NCBI GenBank assembly: GCA_009829735.1 | Contig: CM020619.1 | Coordinates: 25,135,554 to 25,199,553 of the forward strand | Reading direction: 5' to 3' | Source: Pyropia yezoensis | Taxonomy: Eukaryota > Rhodophyta > Bangiophyceae > Bangiales > Bangiaceae | Length of the DNA: 64,000 nt | In this document: in pieces, positions 43,113 through 54,570 of the stretch | Layout of the letters: every line of letters begins with the position of its first letter | How positions within the stretch are numbered: the stretch's first letter is position 1 | Made by a program: the position numbers and the translations under genes | Notes under the pieces: generated by a model | Databases searched by the model: none | What the model saw: only the letters and a program-made list of their open reading frames with translations | Told to the model about the DNA's origin: nothing

Positions 43113-43959
43113 GCATTCTCGGATGCCACCCAAAGTGATGCAGGTGAGGTTGCACCGTGCGTTTCAGCACAGGCTGGGATGGACATCGGAAGTGTGTCTG
43201 TCCAAGAAGACTGGAGGGACGTGTGACATTCCCCCCCGCCCACCCCCGCTCGACCCGCTGCGCCGCCGCCCCCGCCGCGAGTGGCGACAACACGTCGGTG
43301 GCGGCCACCCGCCACCCCGCCGGCGCGTCTTGCGCCGCCGCCCAGTACCGCAGGGCGGGCGGGGTAGGCCGCGAATGCCGCGGCCACCACCACCGCCGCC
43401 CCGTCAAGGGGGGTCGGCCTGGTATCCCCGCCCTTCCCCGGCCCCTCTCCGTCCCCACCCCGGCGCACCTGCTGCCACAGCCCGTCCGCAGCGGCGGCGT
43501 CGCCTCCAATGGAGCGCGCGACGAGGCGGGAGACGGCATCCAGCTAGGCGCCGCCCAGCCGCCAGGGGGGAGAGCCGAAGAGAAAGGCCCGCGTCAGCAC
43601 TCACAGCACGGGCCGCACGAGCACGGCGGGGAGGGGGAGGGCGATGGTGGCGGGGGGGAGGGGGGGGGGGGCACGCCCCACCCGCCGCCACCACAACCGC
43701 CACCACCGCCACCACCACCACCACCACCGCCGCCGCCGCCGCCGCCGGGGTGCACCGTCGCCGCATCGGCGGCGGCGTAGACCAGCCCCCTCAGCGCCCG
43801 CACCGCATCCGCCCGTAGAGCGGCGCTCACGTGCGCCCGCGCGACGGCCCCGCAGTCGCCGCCGTCGCCGCCGTTGCCGCCGCCACAACGGCCGCCGCCA
43901 CAACCGCCTACCCATCTGGTGGGGTGGGGCCCGCGCTTCCGCCACGCCGCCATGAAGCC
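43113..43959. other. Low-complexity 3' flank of the Crinkler/RHS-like gene
   Basis: CCG/CCA microsatellite tracts (43675-43745, CACCACCACC then CCGCCGCCG) and G-runs. No gene supported. Confidence 0.5.
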
Positions 43960-46900
43960 TCACTCAGAGAAGACGTCCTGCCCGCTTACAAGTGCAAGGA
44001 GTCTGCCCAAGCTGTACACCGTCCTTCCCAAGAGGAGCGGAAGGTCCGTCCGGGTCCGGATGATGGTGCGCTCCGTCCACGCGCCGGCAGCTGGATGCTC
44101 GTTCTTGTCATGCTTAGTCAGCTCGTTGTCAACCACGTGCAAGTAGCAAGAGCGCGGCAGCCAGTAGTCGTACTCGTCCTGGCCGCCAAACAGCTCTACC
44201 AGCTTGGACTCATCCTTGTGCAGCTTCCGCAAGATGGTCACAGGGTTGCTGTCTGGCAGGGCGGTGGCGCCACGCTTCTTGGCCTGGACCCAGACTGCGA
44301 CAGGACCGTCAGGCCCCACGAGGAAGAACACGCCGTCAAGCTTGAAGAAGTTGTTGGGCAACAGGAACACCGTCTTCGACACGTGCTTTGGGGAGCTCCG
44401 CGCATGCCGCAGAAGATCCATCACGGCATCTGACTGCCGAGTGTTGTTGCCCTTTTTGCCAGCCAGCCGCCGTACCTCCTTGTGCGCGACCGAAGCGTTC
44501 ACGCGCACGTCCCGCACAACGCGGTCCTCGCCAACGTAGGCGGCACCAATTCCAAGCAGCTCCAGCAGGGTCGCGGAAGAGTAGGCCGTTGGGAACCGGG
44601 CACGGGAGATGGAGCGCAGGTACTCGGAGTACATGACCAGCTCTTCCCATCGGGCTCCGATCAGCGTCTTGCGGGCCGTCTCCGGGGAGGGCGAGGCGTT
44701 AGCCCGGTCAACCGGGTCGCCCTCCGCCTGCTCAACGACAACGTTGACAACCATCCTCAACGCATCCATAAGGGCAGAGGGTGTGCACTCGGAAGTCACG
44801 CCTGCAACGGCGTCCAATCCGGTCAAGTCTGGCACAAAGGTCTTGTCGCCCCCTGCAGTGATGTACGCCAAAGCACGGGCGTCACCCCAGGTGAGGTCCC
44901 GTACAGACAGGTTGCACCACCGCTGGTACTCAGCCAGAGCCACAGCGTCACGCTCCTTGCGCTCTTCCTCTTCCTTCTCCTTCCCCGTCTTGTCTCGCTT
45001 GTCCGATGTGCGTGCATCAGCTGCATGCGCGGTGGTGGCGTCAGCTCCGTCCTCCACGGAGGCTGCGTCTACCCGAAGCGCAGAGGAAGCGCCAGCTGCA
45101 GACGCCTCGAGTGCTGCTCCACCTTGCACACCGGTTGACACCCCAAGATGACCGGCCGTGGAAGGACGCGGCAACACGAGATCGTCTGCGCGCACCTCCA
45201 TGGCGACAAAGACGGCCGCCAGTACCGCATCACGGAACTCCGGGGGTGCCGACCACAGGTCCGGCGGCAGGTTTCGGCAATTGACTCGTGCAGGCTCGTT
45301 GGCGCTTCCAGCTCCGTCAGCGTACGCACTCGCAGACTGCCCCGATGACGTGCCCGTATTGACCACGTCCACAACGTCAAAGAAATCCAGCTTGCGCACA
45401 TTCTTGAGAGCCAAAGCGGTCAGGGCACCGGCACGCCAGTTGGCCCCCGCCATCAGCGCGTAGACTTCCGCGCAGTCCGTCACCTTCATCTTGAGCCGCG
45501 TCGATCCCACCGATACAGCCAGCTTGTCGTCGGCCTGGCGGGGCCTGGACCACAAGGCGTTGCTCATCGTGATGAAAAGCTCTGCAAACTTGGGAGGGTC
45601 AATGCTGCGGACCATCCTGGCGCGGCGCCCCGACGCCGTCTGCTCCGCAATCATCAGGGCCCGATCCAGCGACGAGAAGATGGCTACACCCACACCGTTG
45701 TCGGCCAAGGCGCACGCTTCGCTGCGGATGGGGTACTTGATGTCTTGCTTCAGCATTTCGCACACTTTGGCCCCAGCACTCGAGGTCGACAGCAACCCAA
45801 GCTCGTCTACGAGCAGCACCAACCGCGCCCCAGGACCGGCTAGGGACACCTTGCGTACAATCATGCTGCGTGCCTCCTCTTTCACGTCGTCCGGGGTGTA
45901 CTCGCCCTCCACCCCGGTGTGCTCGCTGGTCAGCCCAGCGTAGAAGGCCGTCATGAATGCGCCAAAAGAGGTCAGCGGGTTCCGTCCAAACTTGGCCAGC
46001 TCGCAATACAGCAGCCGCACGTACAGCAAAAGGTAGTAGCCGCGAGAGAAGTTGGTGCAGTCCTCCTCGGCGGGTAGCACGGGGAAGCTGCCGTTGAAGC
46101 TGAGACCCATGACAACGACGGGAGACCCCGCGGGGTCTGGCACATCAGCACTGGGGGAAGCGCACATAGCGACCGTGCGGAGGGCCTCAGTCTTTCCACG
46201 CCCGCTCGACGCCAGTATGTAGAGCAAGGGCATGCGTCCGGGTGCCGTCTGTGAAGGGCCACCACCCTGGAACGCGAGTAGTTCAATGCGCTCCACAAAG
46301 GCTTCTCCCATCGCCTTCCGCTTGTCCCAGTCGACTTGGGAGCTTGGGTTGGGCTGGAAGATGACATCAAAGTTGGGAGGCGTCCAAACATCTTGTGGGT
46401 GCTCGGCGTCCTCTTCAAGGAGCGAGAAGTCGAATCGGGCCTGCCCAAGACGCTGAAGCAGACGACAAACTGGTCCAGGGAAGGCAGGTGTAGTCGATAC
46501 GCCCTGCAGAGAACAAGAAGAGAATCGAGCCGGGAAAACAATAGGAGAGAGCGAGCGGTCCAGCGGAGAGTTGACAATCTGTCAGGAAGACCAGCGTCCG
46601 TCAAACGCAGTCCCAGCCCTCAACAAACTGCATGGAGACACTCTACTCAGAGACGCCCTCGACCCACTCTCATACCTGATGGTCCTTGGGCGCCTTCTTT
46701 ATCGCCACCTTGTTGAGCTCCTCCTTCAGCCTCTTGTTTTCCTCTTGCAGCCTCTTGATTTCCGCGGATGACGACTGGTCCGTATTGCGTCCCGCATCTC
46801 CAGGTTGCGCAGAGCACACGACCGGACTTCGCAGCAGAGCTCTACCAACCCCGACAAACGGACGACCATAGCGGGGGAGGTGGGGCGTTGGTCGGAAGGA

Positions 46901-46987
46901 TGCACGGGACCTAGGTACCGGCGGCGTCACAAGCGTACGACCACGGGCGTCAGGGACTAAGAAGGCAGTGGGATGATGGGGCGTCAT
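43960..46987 (-). CDS. Crinkler/RHS-like P-loop NTPase with C-terminal PD-(D/E)xK-type nuclease, two exons
   Basis: Exon 1 (46987-46676) begins at an ATG in a favourable context and encodes 104 residues: a basic, Pro-rich N-terminus and a heptad coiled coil (SSAEIKRLQEENKRLKEEL). A 172-nt intron (46675-46504; CATCAG|GTATGAG ... TTCTCTGCAG|G) joins in phase 0 to exon 2 (46503-43960), giving about 951 residues. Exon 2 has DFSLLEEDAEHPQDVW, a Walker A motif ASSGRGKTEA (Lys about 208), a Walker B/D-E motif LVLLVDELGL (about 337) and, near the C-terminus, LDGVFFLVG...VWVQAKKRG (Asp about 827, Gln 844, Lys 846), the D...(E/Q)xK arrangement of restriction-endonuclease-fold nucleases. NTPase-nuclease fusions of this type are the Crinkler/RHS family, thought to act on nuclear DNA as effectors or selfish genes. 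All key residues are present, so it may be active. Its homologue at 14443-18537 is degenerate. Confidence 0.78.
46504..46675 (-). other. Intron of the Crinkler/RHS-like gene
   Basis: GTATGAG donor, pyrimidine-rich TTCTCTTCTTGTTCTCTGCAG acceptor region, 172 nt, phase 0. It separates the coiled-coil exon from the NTPase-nuclease exon. Unspliced, exon 1 stops two codons after the donor. Confidence 0.75.
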
Positions 46988-47248
46988 GGTGCAGGCCGCC
47001 AGCTGCACAAAGACGTGCACACGCCACAGCGCGGCAACGAAGAGGTATGGCCGGTCTTGAAGAGTGAACGGACGAGAAAATATCTCACAGCAGGTCGACC
47101 AAGTGAGTACGCGCTCAGAGCAACCGTGGCCCCTCGTTCGTGTGCTTTTCGGTGAGAGCCCGTGGTTCACCGCTGCACCTGCCTAGCTGAGTATCCGAGG
47201 AAGTATTTGAGAATTAGGGCGGACGCCGCGTGCCATGGTTTTTTGATT

Positions 47249-47425
47249 GGCACTCAGATCCTCCCGCTCGGGAAACATTTCCCGAGATGAACCGGATAGC
47301 CCGTTGGCGCTGGACTTGAGACAGGCCGCCTCCTGGGCTTGCCGGCATAGGAAGATTAAGACGAGATGCCCCTGATAGAGCGCTCCTCAGTCCCCCTATT
47401 GCGAGTGTCTCCCGGCAGGAAGAAC
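47249..47425. repeat. Dispersed repeat, copy 2 (partner at 4974-5150)
   Basis: Shares ordered blocks with 4974-5150 (GCTCGGGAAACA, CCGGATAGC, CTGGGCTTGC, GGAAGATTAAG, CAGGAAGAA). It lies about 260 bp upstream of the Crinkler/RHS-like gene. Confidence 0.55.
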
Positions 47426-47779
47426 TTGTGCGGCGACCGCACGACTCGAGCGCTTAGTTGTGCAGAACTTTTTACCACCGCGGCGGGGAACGACGTGCAG
47501 GCCCTTCCGACGATGTCGTCGAGGTTCAAAAACGTGCACCAGAACGCCCTCTATGCATCGGTGGAAGAAAAGTGTTCCGGAGCCCCTGCACGGGCAACTG
47601 AGCGGTGCTATAGGGCATAGCCCCAGAAAATCGGTCTCTGGGACACCGTAGAGGGGGGTTTGCACGCCGCGGCACGCCCGCGCACGCCCGATTCCGGCAA
47701 AGTTTTGCTCGCCAGGGGTCCACGGGTTTGGTAGCACTGCGCCGCGGGACCGCCCGCCTGCGTGGCGTGGCGTGGCCGC

Positions 47780-48370
47780 GCTGCCAGGGGGGGGGGGGGG
47801 GGGGGGGGTACATGTAGGCGGGGAGGCGACGGCGGCGCCACGGTCCGGGTGCGGGCCGAGGAGGGGGGGCGGGGGGGGGGGAGGGGGATGGGGCGGTCGT
47901 GCGTGCGGCTGCGTGCGGCCGAAGCGGAAGGGGGGGGGTGGGGGGGGGGGGGGGGGGGGGGCGGGCCATGGCGATTGTGGGCGGGACGCACCGGCGGGAG
48001 GGGGGAGGGGGGGGGGGGGGGAGGGCACCGCGCCTTGCGCAACGGGTTGGGGGGGGGGGAGGCGCGGCGCCGGTGGCGGGTGGGGGGGAGAGTCCCGACG
48101 GGCAGGCGGAGGCGGGCGGCGCGGAGGGGGGGGGACGGGGGTGGGGGGGGGGGTGGGGCCCCCGGGGTGGGGGCCCCCGCGCGTGGCGCGGCACGACGCC
48201 GACCTGGCGGCCGGCCGCGCGCGCGGCGGCGGCGAGGGTGGCGGCCGGCGGCGCGCGGCGAGGCGGCGGGGGGGGCGACGCGGCCCGGGCGGGCGGGCGG
48301 GCGGGCGGGGAGGGGCGGCGGCGGAGGGGCGGGGCTGGGCCGGGGGGGGGGGGGGGGTGGGCCGGGGTGG
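47780..48370. repeat. G-run cluster
   Basis: Many runs of 8 to 20 G (about 47789-47808, 47870-47881, 47930-47960, 48010-48022, 48340-48357) on the plus strand. Strong G-quadruplex potential. Open frames of several hundred codons here are compositional. Confidence 0.8.
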
Positions 48371-48763
48371 GCGTGACCGCGGACGTACAAGAGCGGACGG
48401 TCCCCGTCGGTGTGGCAGGGGGGGGGGAGAGCCGCCCGCTGCCGGCACCGTGGCGGTCGGCGCTGGCGGCAGGTCGTCCCCGCCCCTTGTCGCCCGCCGT
48501 GCCCGCCGCGCCGCGGACGCGGTGGCCGCGGGCGGTCGCGGCGGCAGCGGCCACGGGCCGGCGTCGCGGCAGCAGCGGCAGCGGCGCAACGGTGACGGCG
48601 GTCCCGCCGCCCGTGGACGTCTCCATCCCCTTCCCCCCCCCTTTTGCTTTGCTCGTTCCTCTTCGTTTCCTGTTCTTTTGAGCACCGCGCCTGGCTCGGC
48701 GCACCCACACCGCCCCCCACCGCGGCCGTGCCGCCCCGCCGCCGCCCGACCCAGACGCCAACG

Positions 48764-49093
48764 ATGCAGCGGCGCACGGTGTTTGACTTTTCGTCCCCGT
48801 CGGCGGTCGGCGCCGCCGCCGGCGGGCCTGGGCAGACGGGCGGCGGCGCGCCGCCACGGGCGGGCTCCCCGCCACGCGCCAGCAGCGGCGGCGGCGGTGG
48901 GGGTGGGGGTGGCGGCGGTGGCGGCGGCGGCGGCGGCCCGACGCCCGCCTTTTACCACCACACGTCCATCCCGCTGTCGGCGTCACCCGCCGCCGCCGAG
49001 GCGTCGGGCTTCCTCTCCCCGGCCGGCGGCGTGCTGCCTGAATTTTTATTCTCTGCGCTGCTTGAAAGCTGGCATCAAGGACCAGTCACATGA
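48764..49093 (+). CDS. Possible truncated gene start, unknown
   Basis: ATG at 48764 opens MQRRTVFDFSSPSAVG, a Gly tract of about 18, then PTPAFYHHTSIPLSASPAAA and ASGFLSPAGGVLPEF. At about 49035 the composition changes abruptly to AT-richer repeat-type DNA and the frame ends at 49093. It could be the first exon of a gene whose remainder was displaced by the dispersed repeat beginning at 49146. No family recognised. Confidence 0.35.
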   Translation: MQRRTVFDFSSPSAVGAAAGGPGQTGGGAPPRAGSPPRASSGGGGGGGGGGGGGGGGGPTPAFYHHTSIPLSASPAAAEASGFLSPAGGVLPEFLFSALLESWHQGPVT

Positions 49094-49145
49094 TTCACCG
49101 ACCACTGAGGACACCGCACATCCTCGCTGGCGGCTGAGTGCGATA

Positions 49146-49731
49146 TGACTGGCTCGCCGGCTTTTGGATTGATTGAATTCGGCCAGCTGGTTGGTGACTG
49201 GCTGGCCTGTCAAGGGATTGATTGAAATTTGGCCTTGCTGGCCCTTACAGCCAGTCGGACCTTCTGGCCGATCGGCGTGTGGAGCCGGCTGGTGGGGCGC
49301 GCTGGGCGCCATCCACGGGACCCCCTTCGTTTCGGGCAAACTGGGGCAGCACTCCTTTAGTGCGCACGCCCGCCCATGCTTGTTCTGAGAGACATGCTTT
49401 GTTTTTGGACCGTTCTGTGCCTACCGGCGGTGCGATGGGGAAACGCATGCTTTGGGGCACCTCGGGTGCCCCGACGCGAGTATATAGTGCGTGGGTGTCG
49501 GCGCCACCGGGGGAGACGAGAGGGGCAACCACAGACACAGACCAAAGACACTGTTTACCTTTTGTACCCTCGATCCCCACCGACGTCGCGCCCATCTTCT
49601 TCCCCAGACCCACCCCCGTCGAGACCACCGTCCTCTTCCCCGTGCCCCGCCGCCCCATTGGCTCGCAGGGCCCGCTGACACCCCCACGAGTACGTTGAGG
49701 GCTCCCCGGTTTTGGGTGGGTCCTCACACGT
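49146..49731 (+). repeat. Dispersed repeat with TATA promoter, copy 2 (partner 25568-26113)
   Basis: Same ordered blocks as the partner, including CGACGCGAGTATATAGTGCG (TATATA at 49481) and CCACAGACACAGACC. It begins TGACTGGCTCGCC and ends near CACACGTGGCA. Target duplications were not found. Confidence 0.65.
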
Positions 49732-50139
49732 GGCATCCTTCGCTAGTAATATCGGCAATGTTGTGTAAAATAGTGCCCAATATCGGAAGTTCTGATCAGC
49801 CAATGAGAGCTCCGCATTTCCTCTCGGAAAGGTCGGCGTTTCCGAACTCGATCTACATATCTGTCCGACCGCTAATAGCGACCACCGACCTCTAATTGCG
49901 ACAACCCAATTTCCACAGTGTTTTCCTATGAAACCGGGGTCTCTCACACCGGCAGAAGGGGCATCAGGCACCTTTCCGCCCCAGAAAGGCCTTTAAAGAA
50001 AAATGCTGGGCAAGAAATGTTTATACCACTGGACGCGCGAAGTCCAGGGCTACACAAGCGTATGTGCAGGCGCGCAAACGCCCTTCAGCAGCCTGAGCTA
50101 TGCCCTCCCAGGTGCTCCACACGGCATCCAAGAAAAGGG
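49732..50139. other. AT-richer sequence left of the gap, no gene
   Basis: Contains short repeated words (CTAATAGCGACCACC/CTAATTGCGACAACC, 49872-49905) and nothing coding. The 3' LTR of element C may lie in the gap to its right. Confidence 0.4.
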
Positions 50140-50639
50140 NNNNNNNNNNNNNNNNNNNNNNNNNNNNNNNNNNNNNNNNNNNNNNNNNNNNNNNNNNNNN
50201 NNNNNNNNNNNNNNNNNNNNNNNNNNNNNNNNNNNNNNNNNNNNNNNNNNNNNNNNNNNNNNNNNNNNNNNNNNNNNNNNNNNNNNNNNNNNNNNNNNNN
50301 NNNNNNNNNNNNNNNNNNNNNNNNNNNNNNNNNNNNNNNNNNNNNNNNNNNNNNNNNNNNNNNNNNNNNNNNNNNNNNNNNNNNNNNNNNNNNNNNNNNN
50401 NNNNNNNNNNNNNNNNNNNNNNNNNNNNNNNNNNNNNNNNNNNNNNNNNNNNNNNNNNNNNNNNNNNNNNNNNNNNNNNNNNNNNNNNNNNNNNNNNNNN
50501 NNNNNNNNNNNNNNNNNNNNNNNNNNNNNNNNNNNNNNNNNNNNNNNNNNNNNNNNNNNNNNNNNNNNNNNNNNNNNNNNNNNNNNNNNNNNNNNNNNNN
50601 NNNNNNNNNNNNNNNNNNNNNNNNNNNNNNNNNNNNNNN
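50140..50639. other. Assembly gap (500 N)
   Basis: Exactly 500 N, a conventional scaffold-gap length, so the true size is unknown. It truncates the 3' end of element C; frames reported through it are artefacts. Confidence 0.99.
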
Positions 50640-50642
50640 GGA

Positions 50643-52065
50643 CCTTCTCTACTGGTAGGTCCTCTACAAACTCCCATGTGTCGGAAGTTGGTCCATACCC
50701 CGAACCACCTGACTCGGAGCATGAGTCGCCCCGACTCATCATATCCGTGCCCGACAAACTTGTCGAACACGCCTCCAATGGCTTATTGGAAGAGGTCGGC
50801 AAGGATGGGACTTTCCATGCTTGCAAAGCCCTTTCCCAAGCGGGATCTCCCTCTGGGGGTTCGGGTGCGCGAGTCGCGTGATTCCCATTTATTGTCCGGA
50901 TACCATCATCACTCTCGATGGTTAACCGACGTCCATCCGTTTTAAGGATGTGATATGGTCCCAGAGTCTTGAAGACCAATTTCCCTCCCTTATTGTCGTG
51001 GGAGTTAACATAAATCCAATCTCCAACTCGGAGCGGATCGCGACGATGTCTGACTCGGACATCGAAGTACCTCTTGTAACGGGCTTGGGCCTTCTCCATA
51101 GTAGCCCGGACAAGGGGTATCATCTCCTCCAGTCTCTGGAGTAGGGAGGCTTTCGCCTGACTCGGTGTTTGAGTCGAAGTCTCACCCTCAGTCTGGGTGA
51201 GACGCTCCACAGCTACTGACGGAAGTCGTCGGGGGCAGACGAAGGCAAACGGTGCCTCTCCCGTACTACTGTGTACCTGGGAGTTGTATGCTGTCACGAG
51301 TAGTGACGCATAACGAGCCCATGTGACTACATGGTCATGGACATAGTGACGCAACTGGCGCACTAGAGTCCTGTTGAATCGTTCCACCTGCCCATTAGTC
51401 TGGGGATGGTAAGGGGTGGCGAAGTTCGTCTGCACCCCCAACATCTTCATGACTCCCTGATACAGGACGGACGCAAACTGTGGTCCGTTATCCGAAAGGA
51501 TAGAGTCGGGGATGCCATAACTGGCAACCCAGACGTCGAGTAACTCACTCAGAACGTCCACGGCTGTGATATCCTTGAGTGGGGATACCCGTGTGAGCTT
51601 AGTGAAGCGATCACACATCACCAGAAGGTACTCATATCCTTCAGGTGTTCGTGGTAGTGGACCGAGTAAGTCCACTGCTATCGCTGCAAACGGCTCTGTT
51701 GCAGGAAAGAGTCTCATGGAAGAAGTCTGCCGGGACTCCATGAGTCTATTCTTTGCGCAAGTCGCGCATGCGGCTACATATCCGTACACATCAGCCACGA
51801 GTGATGGCCAATAGTACTTCTTACGTAGGGTCTGATACATCCTCGTAGACCCTGGGTGTCCACCCAACGGTGAGGAGTGCTCCCGTTGGAGGATACTCTT
51901 GCGTAACTCCTTGGGGACGACGACTTGCTTGTCCCCCTGGGTATATCCCTTACGGCAGAGTATGCCGTTGTCATTCAGGAAGAAACCGAGTCGGTTGAGC
52001 CTGGTCGAGCTCCTTCCTGAGTCGTCGACAAAGTTTGTCGCTCTCCTGTGCCTGGACAAACTCAT
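50643..52065 (-). CDS. Element C integrase (partial)
   Basis: HHCC zinc finger (REHSSPLGGHPG ... CATCAKNR), catalytic core with AVDLLGPLP, LSDNGPQFAS and NGQVERFNRTL (D, D, E), and a C-terminal GPY/F-like module (LVFKTLGPYHILKTDGRRL). Integrase inserts the cDNA copy into the genome. The coding frame is shifted by one relative to RT/RNase H; the last residues (TWEFVEDLPVEKV) run into the gap. Confidence 0.88.
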
Positions 52066-54570
52066 CCAAAGACACGGGTAATAATTTGGCCATGCCAGGC
52101 ATCCTCGGGTCGAGGACAGTTCCGGAGCGAGTGGTCACTGCCACATGAGGGAGTTCCTCAGGGATAGGGGAAGTGTCTTTCCCATCCGTCGGTATGCGAG
52201 ACAACGCGTCCGCAACCGCATGCTTCGGGCCTGGCCGATATTCAACATCATAATCGAACTCAGCGAGGCAGAGTCGCCATCGATTGAGTCGGTTATTCGT
52301 ACAGGCTGTAGTGGTGAGTATCCACTTCAAAGCCTTGTGGTCACATCGAATGAGGAACTTCCTTCCTTCGATGTATGGCCGTAGCATGGAGACTGCCCAT
52401 ACCACGCCAAGACCCTCTACCTCCGTCACAGAATAGTTCTTCTGGGCGGGTGAGAGTCCCTTACTGAAATAGCCAACGGGTAAATACTCCCCCGAAGGCT
52501 GTTGTTGGAGTAAGCAACAACCGAGTTGGTCGTAACTTGCGTCCACATCAACGATGTAGTGAGCCCCCGGTCTCGGGATCGCTAACACCGGTGGGTTGCA
52601 GAGGAGCTCTCGCAACCTATCAAACGCTTCTTGCTCCGGGGGTTTGGGAGCATCCAAGCGCTTGGGCATCTTGGAACTTACCAAGTGGTTCAACGGTGCA
52701 GACACTTTGGCATAGTTCGCCACAAAGCGTCTGTATACGTTACACATACCCAGGAAGCTCCTGAGTTGTGTCTGCGTCTGGGGGAACTTCGCCCGACGGA
52801 TGGCCATGAGGTTCTTCTCATTGACCAGAATGCGACCTGGCCGGACTATATGGCCGAGGTACTCCACCTCATTACTAAAGAGGTGACACTTCGTAGGTTT
52901 GAGTGTTACTCCTGCTTCACCCAACAGGGTAAACACTCTGTCCAAGTGGGACAAGTGTTCTTCGGCAGTCCCGGAGAACACAATGATATCGTCCAGATAC
53001 ACCAGGGCGATCTGCCACTTGACTCCGGCAAGTATCAAGTCAATAGCACGCTGGAAAGTCGCAGGTGCATTGCAAAGCCCAAAAGGGAGCCGTGTACACT
53101 GATAAACTCCACAGTGACACGTGAAGGTGGTCAAGTGTCTGTCCTCCTTGCGGATGGGTATCTGCCAGTACCCCGCGTTGCAGTCCAACGTGGAAAAGTA
53201 CTGTGCCTCACCGAGTGAGTCAAGGCAATCGTCCATACGGGGTAAGGGGTAACTATCCCTTACCGTCCGCTCGTTTAGCTTACGATAATCGATGCAGAAC
53301 CGCATCGTGCCGTCTGACTTGGGCACCAAGACTATGGGACTGGCCCACTCACTTGAGCAAGGCTCAATGACACCCATGTCTTGCATCCGTTGGACCTGCT
53401 CTCGGGTGAGTTCCCGTGAGTCTGGTCCCATACGGTAGGGACTCAGGCGAACTGGCCTAGCCCCTGGCTTCAACACGATTCTGTGTTCGGTGGCCTTGAT
53501 GAGCCCAAGGTCACCATTCCACAACTTGTGATGCTTCTGGATTAACTCATCCAGTCGTCCATGTAAACACTCCGGGATGTTCTCCCGATGTACCGTCGGC
53601 GACTTAGCCGTCGATGAACTCGATTGGTCGGCAGAGCCTGCCATTCCAATATCCTCCCATTGCTGTTGAGTCACAGCAACGACATTCCCCTCAAAGGTAG
53701 AGATCGACGCAATCTTCATGCCTCCGGGGAGTCGTCGAGGTTCCTCCGACGTGTTGAGGACCTCCACCCACCAGGTTTGGTCATCCCCACAAGTCATGGG
53801 GCCCCAAGCAACTTGCACTTGGTGAGTATAATAGACTCGGTCCACGGGGGAAACAAGTCCATTCCCTCGAAACCGTGTGCGTACTCGCACAAAGGTCCTT
53901 GATCGGGGCGGGACTACCGTACCCTTACATACTCGTACATGGGTCGTAGAGCCTCCACCCTTGGGAGAGTTTTCCCTAGGTTGATGAGTCGTAGGGGAAA
54001 CAGTCCTCCCTTTACGCAATATGGGGACAGTCTCTCCATTACGCATTCGGATTATCCCTTCCGGTCCACAGACGGCCGGGACATGGAGGTCCAGATAGTC
54101 AGTTCCCAGGAGTACGGGGACTGACATATTGGAGACTACTCCAAAGTTCACCTGCGTCTGGTAGAACCCAATGCAAACAGTCAATGCAATAGACCCAACA
54201 ATGGGGAGGAGTCCCCCATTGACATCAAACATACGCCACTCGGGTGAGCCGGCGGGGCTCACATCTGTCCCCTCTGGCAATAAGTCTTGCCTAATGAGAG
54301 AGGCAGCAGAGCCTGTGTCGACTATGACACGAGAGGTAAACTCATATCCATCCTGCAGCCAGAGTCGAGCTGCGACCTGGTAGTTACTCCCTACCAACAC
54401 TGACACAATCCGACTCGGGTCGTGCTTCTGAGGAGGGGCCTTGTCCCTAGGTCTCACCCCTCGAGGTCGAGTCAGGACCTTCACTCTCCCATGGGTCGGT
54501 GAGCGTGAAGCAACCCGCTTCATTACCGCTGGAGCCTTTGGGTCAGTCTTAGTCCCAGCGGCTAGGCGTT
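51971..54570 (-). CDS. Element C protease, reverse transcriptase and RNase H
   Basis: In the -1 frame of gag. Protease: VIVDTGSAASLIRQDLLP. RT: PKSDGTMRFCIDYRKLN, FTCHCGVYQCTRLPFGL, YLDDIIVFSGTAEEHL, VEYLGHIV. RNase H: YIVDVDASYDQLGCCLLQ, SVTEVEGLGVVWAV, DHKALKWILT and HAVADALSRI, with the catalytic acidic residues present. It ends RFLPE-stop at 51971, while integrase is in the +1 frame from about 52065; the likely cause is a one-base indel near CGGTTTCTTCCTGAATGA. The first ATG is at 54523, but expression is expected by frameshifting from gag. Confidence 0.9.

Noticed and set aside
47396-48986. Long ORFs on both strands in the G-run cluster
   Set aside because: Homopolymer-driven; poly-Gly, poly-Pro and Arg strings only.
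50021-50945. ORFs that pass through the 500-N gap
   Set aside because: The gap has unknown length and content, so the frames are not real.
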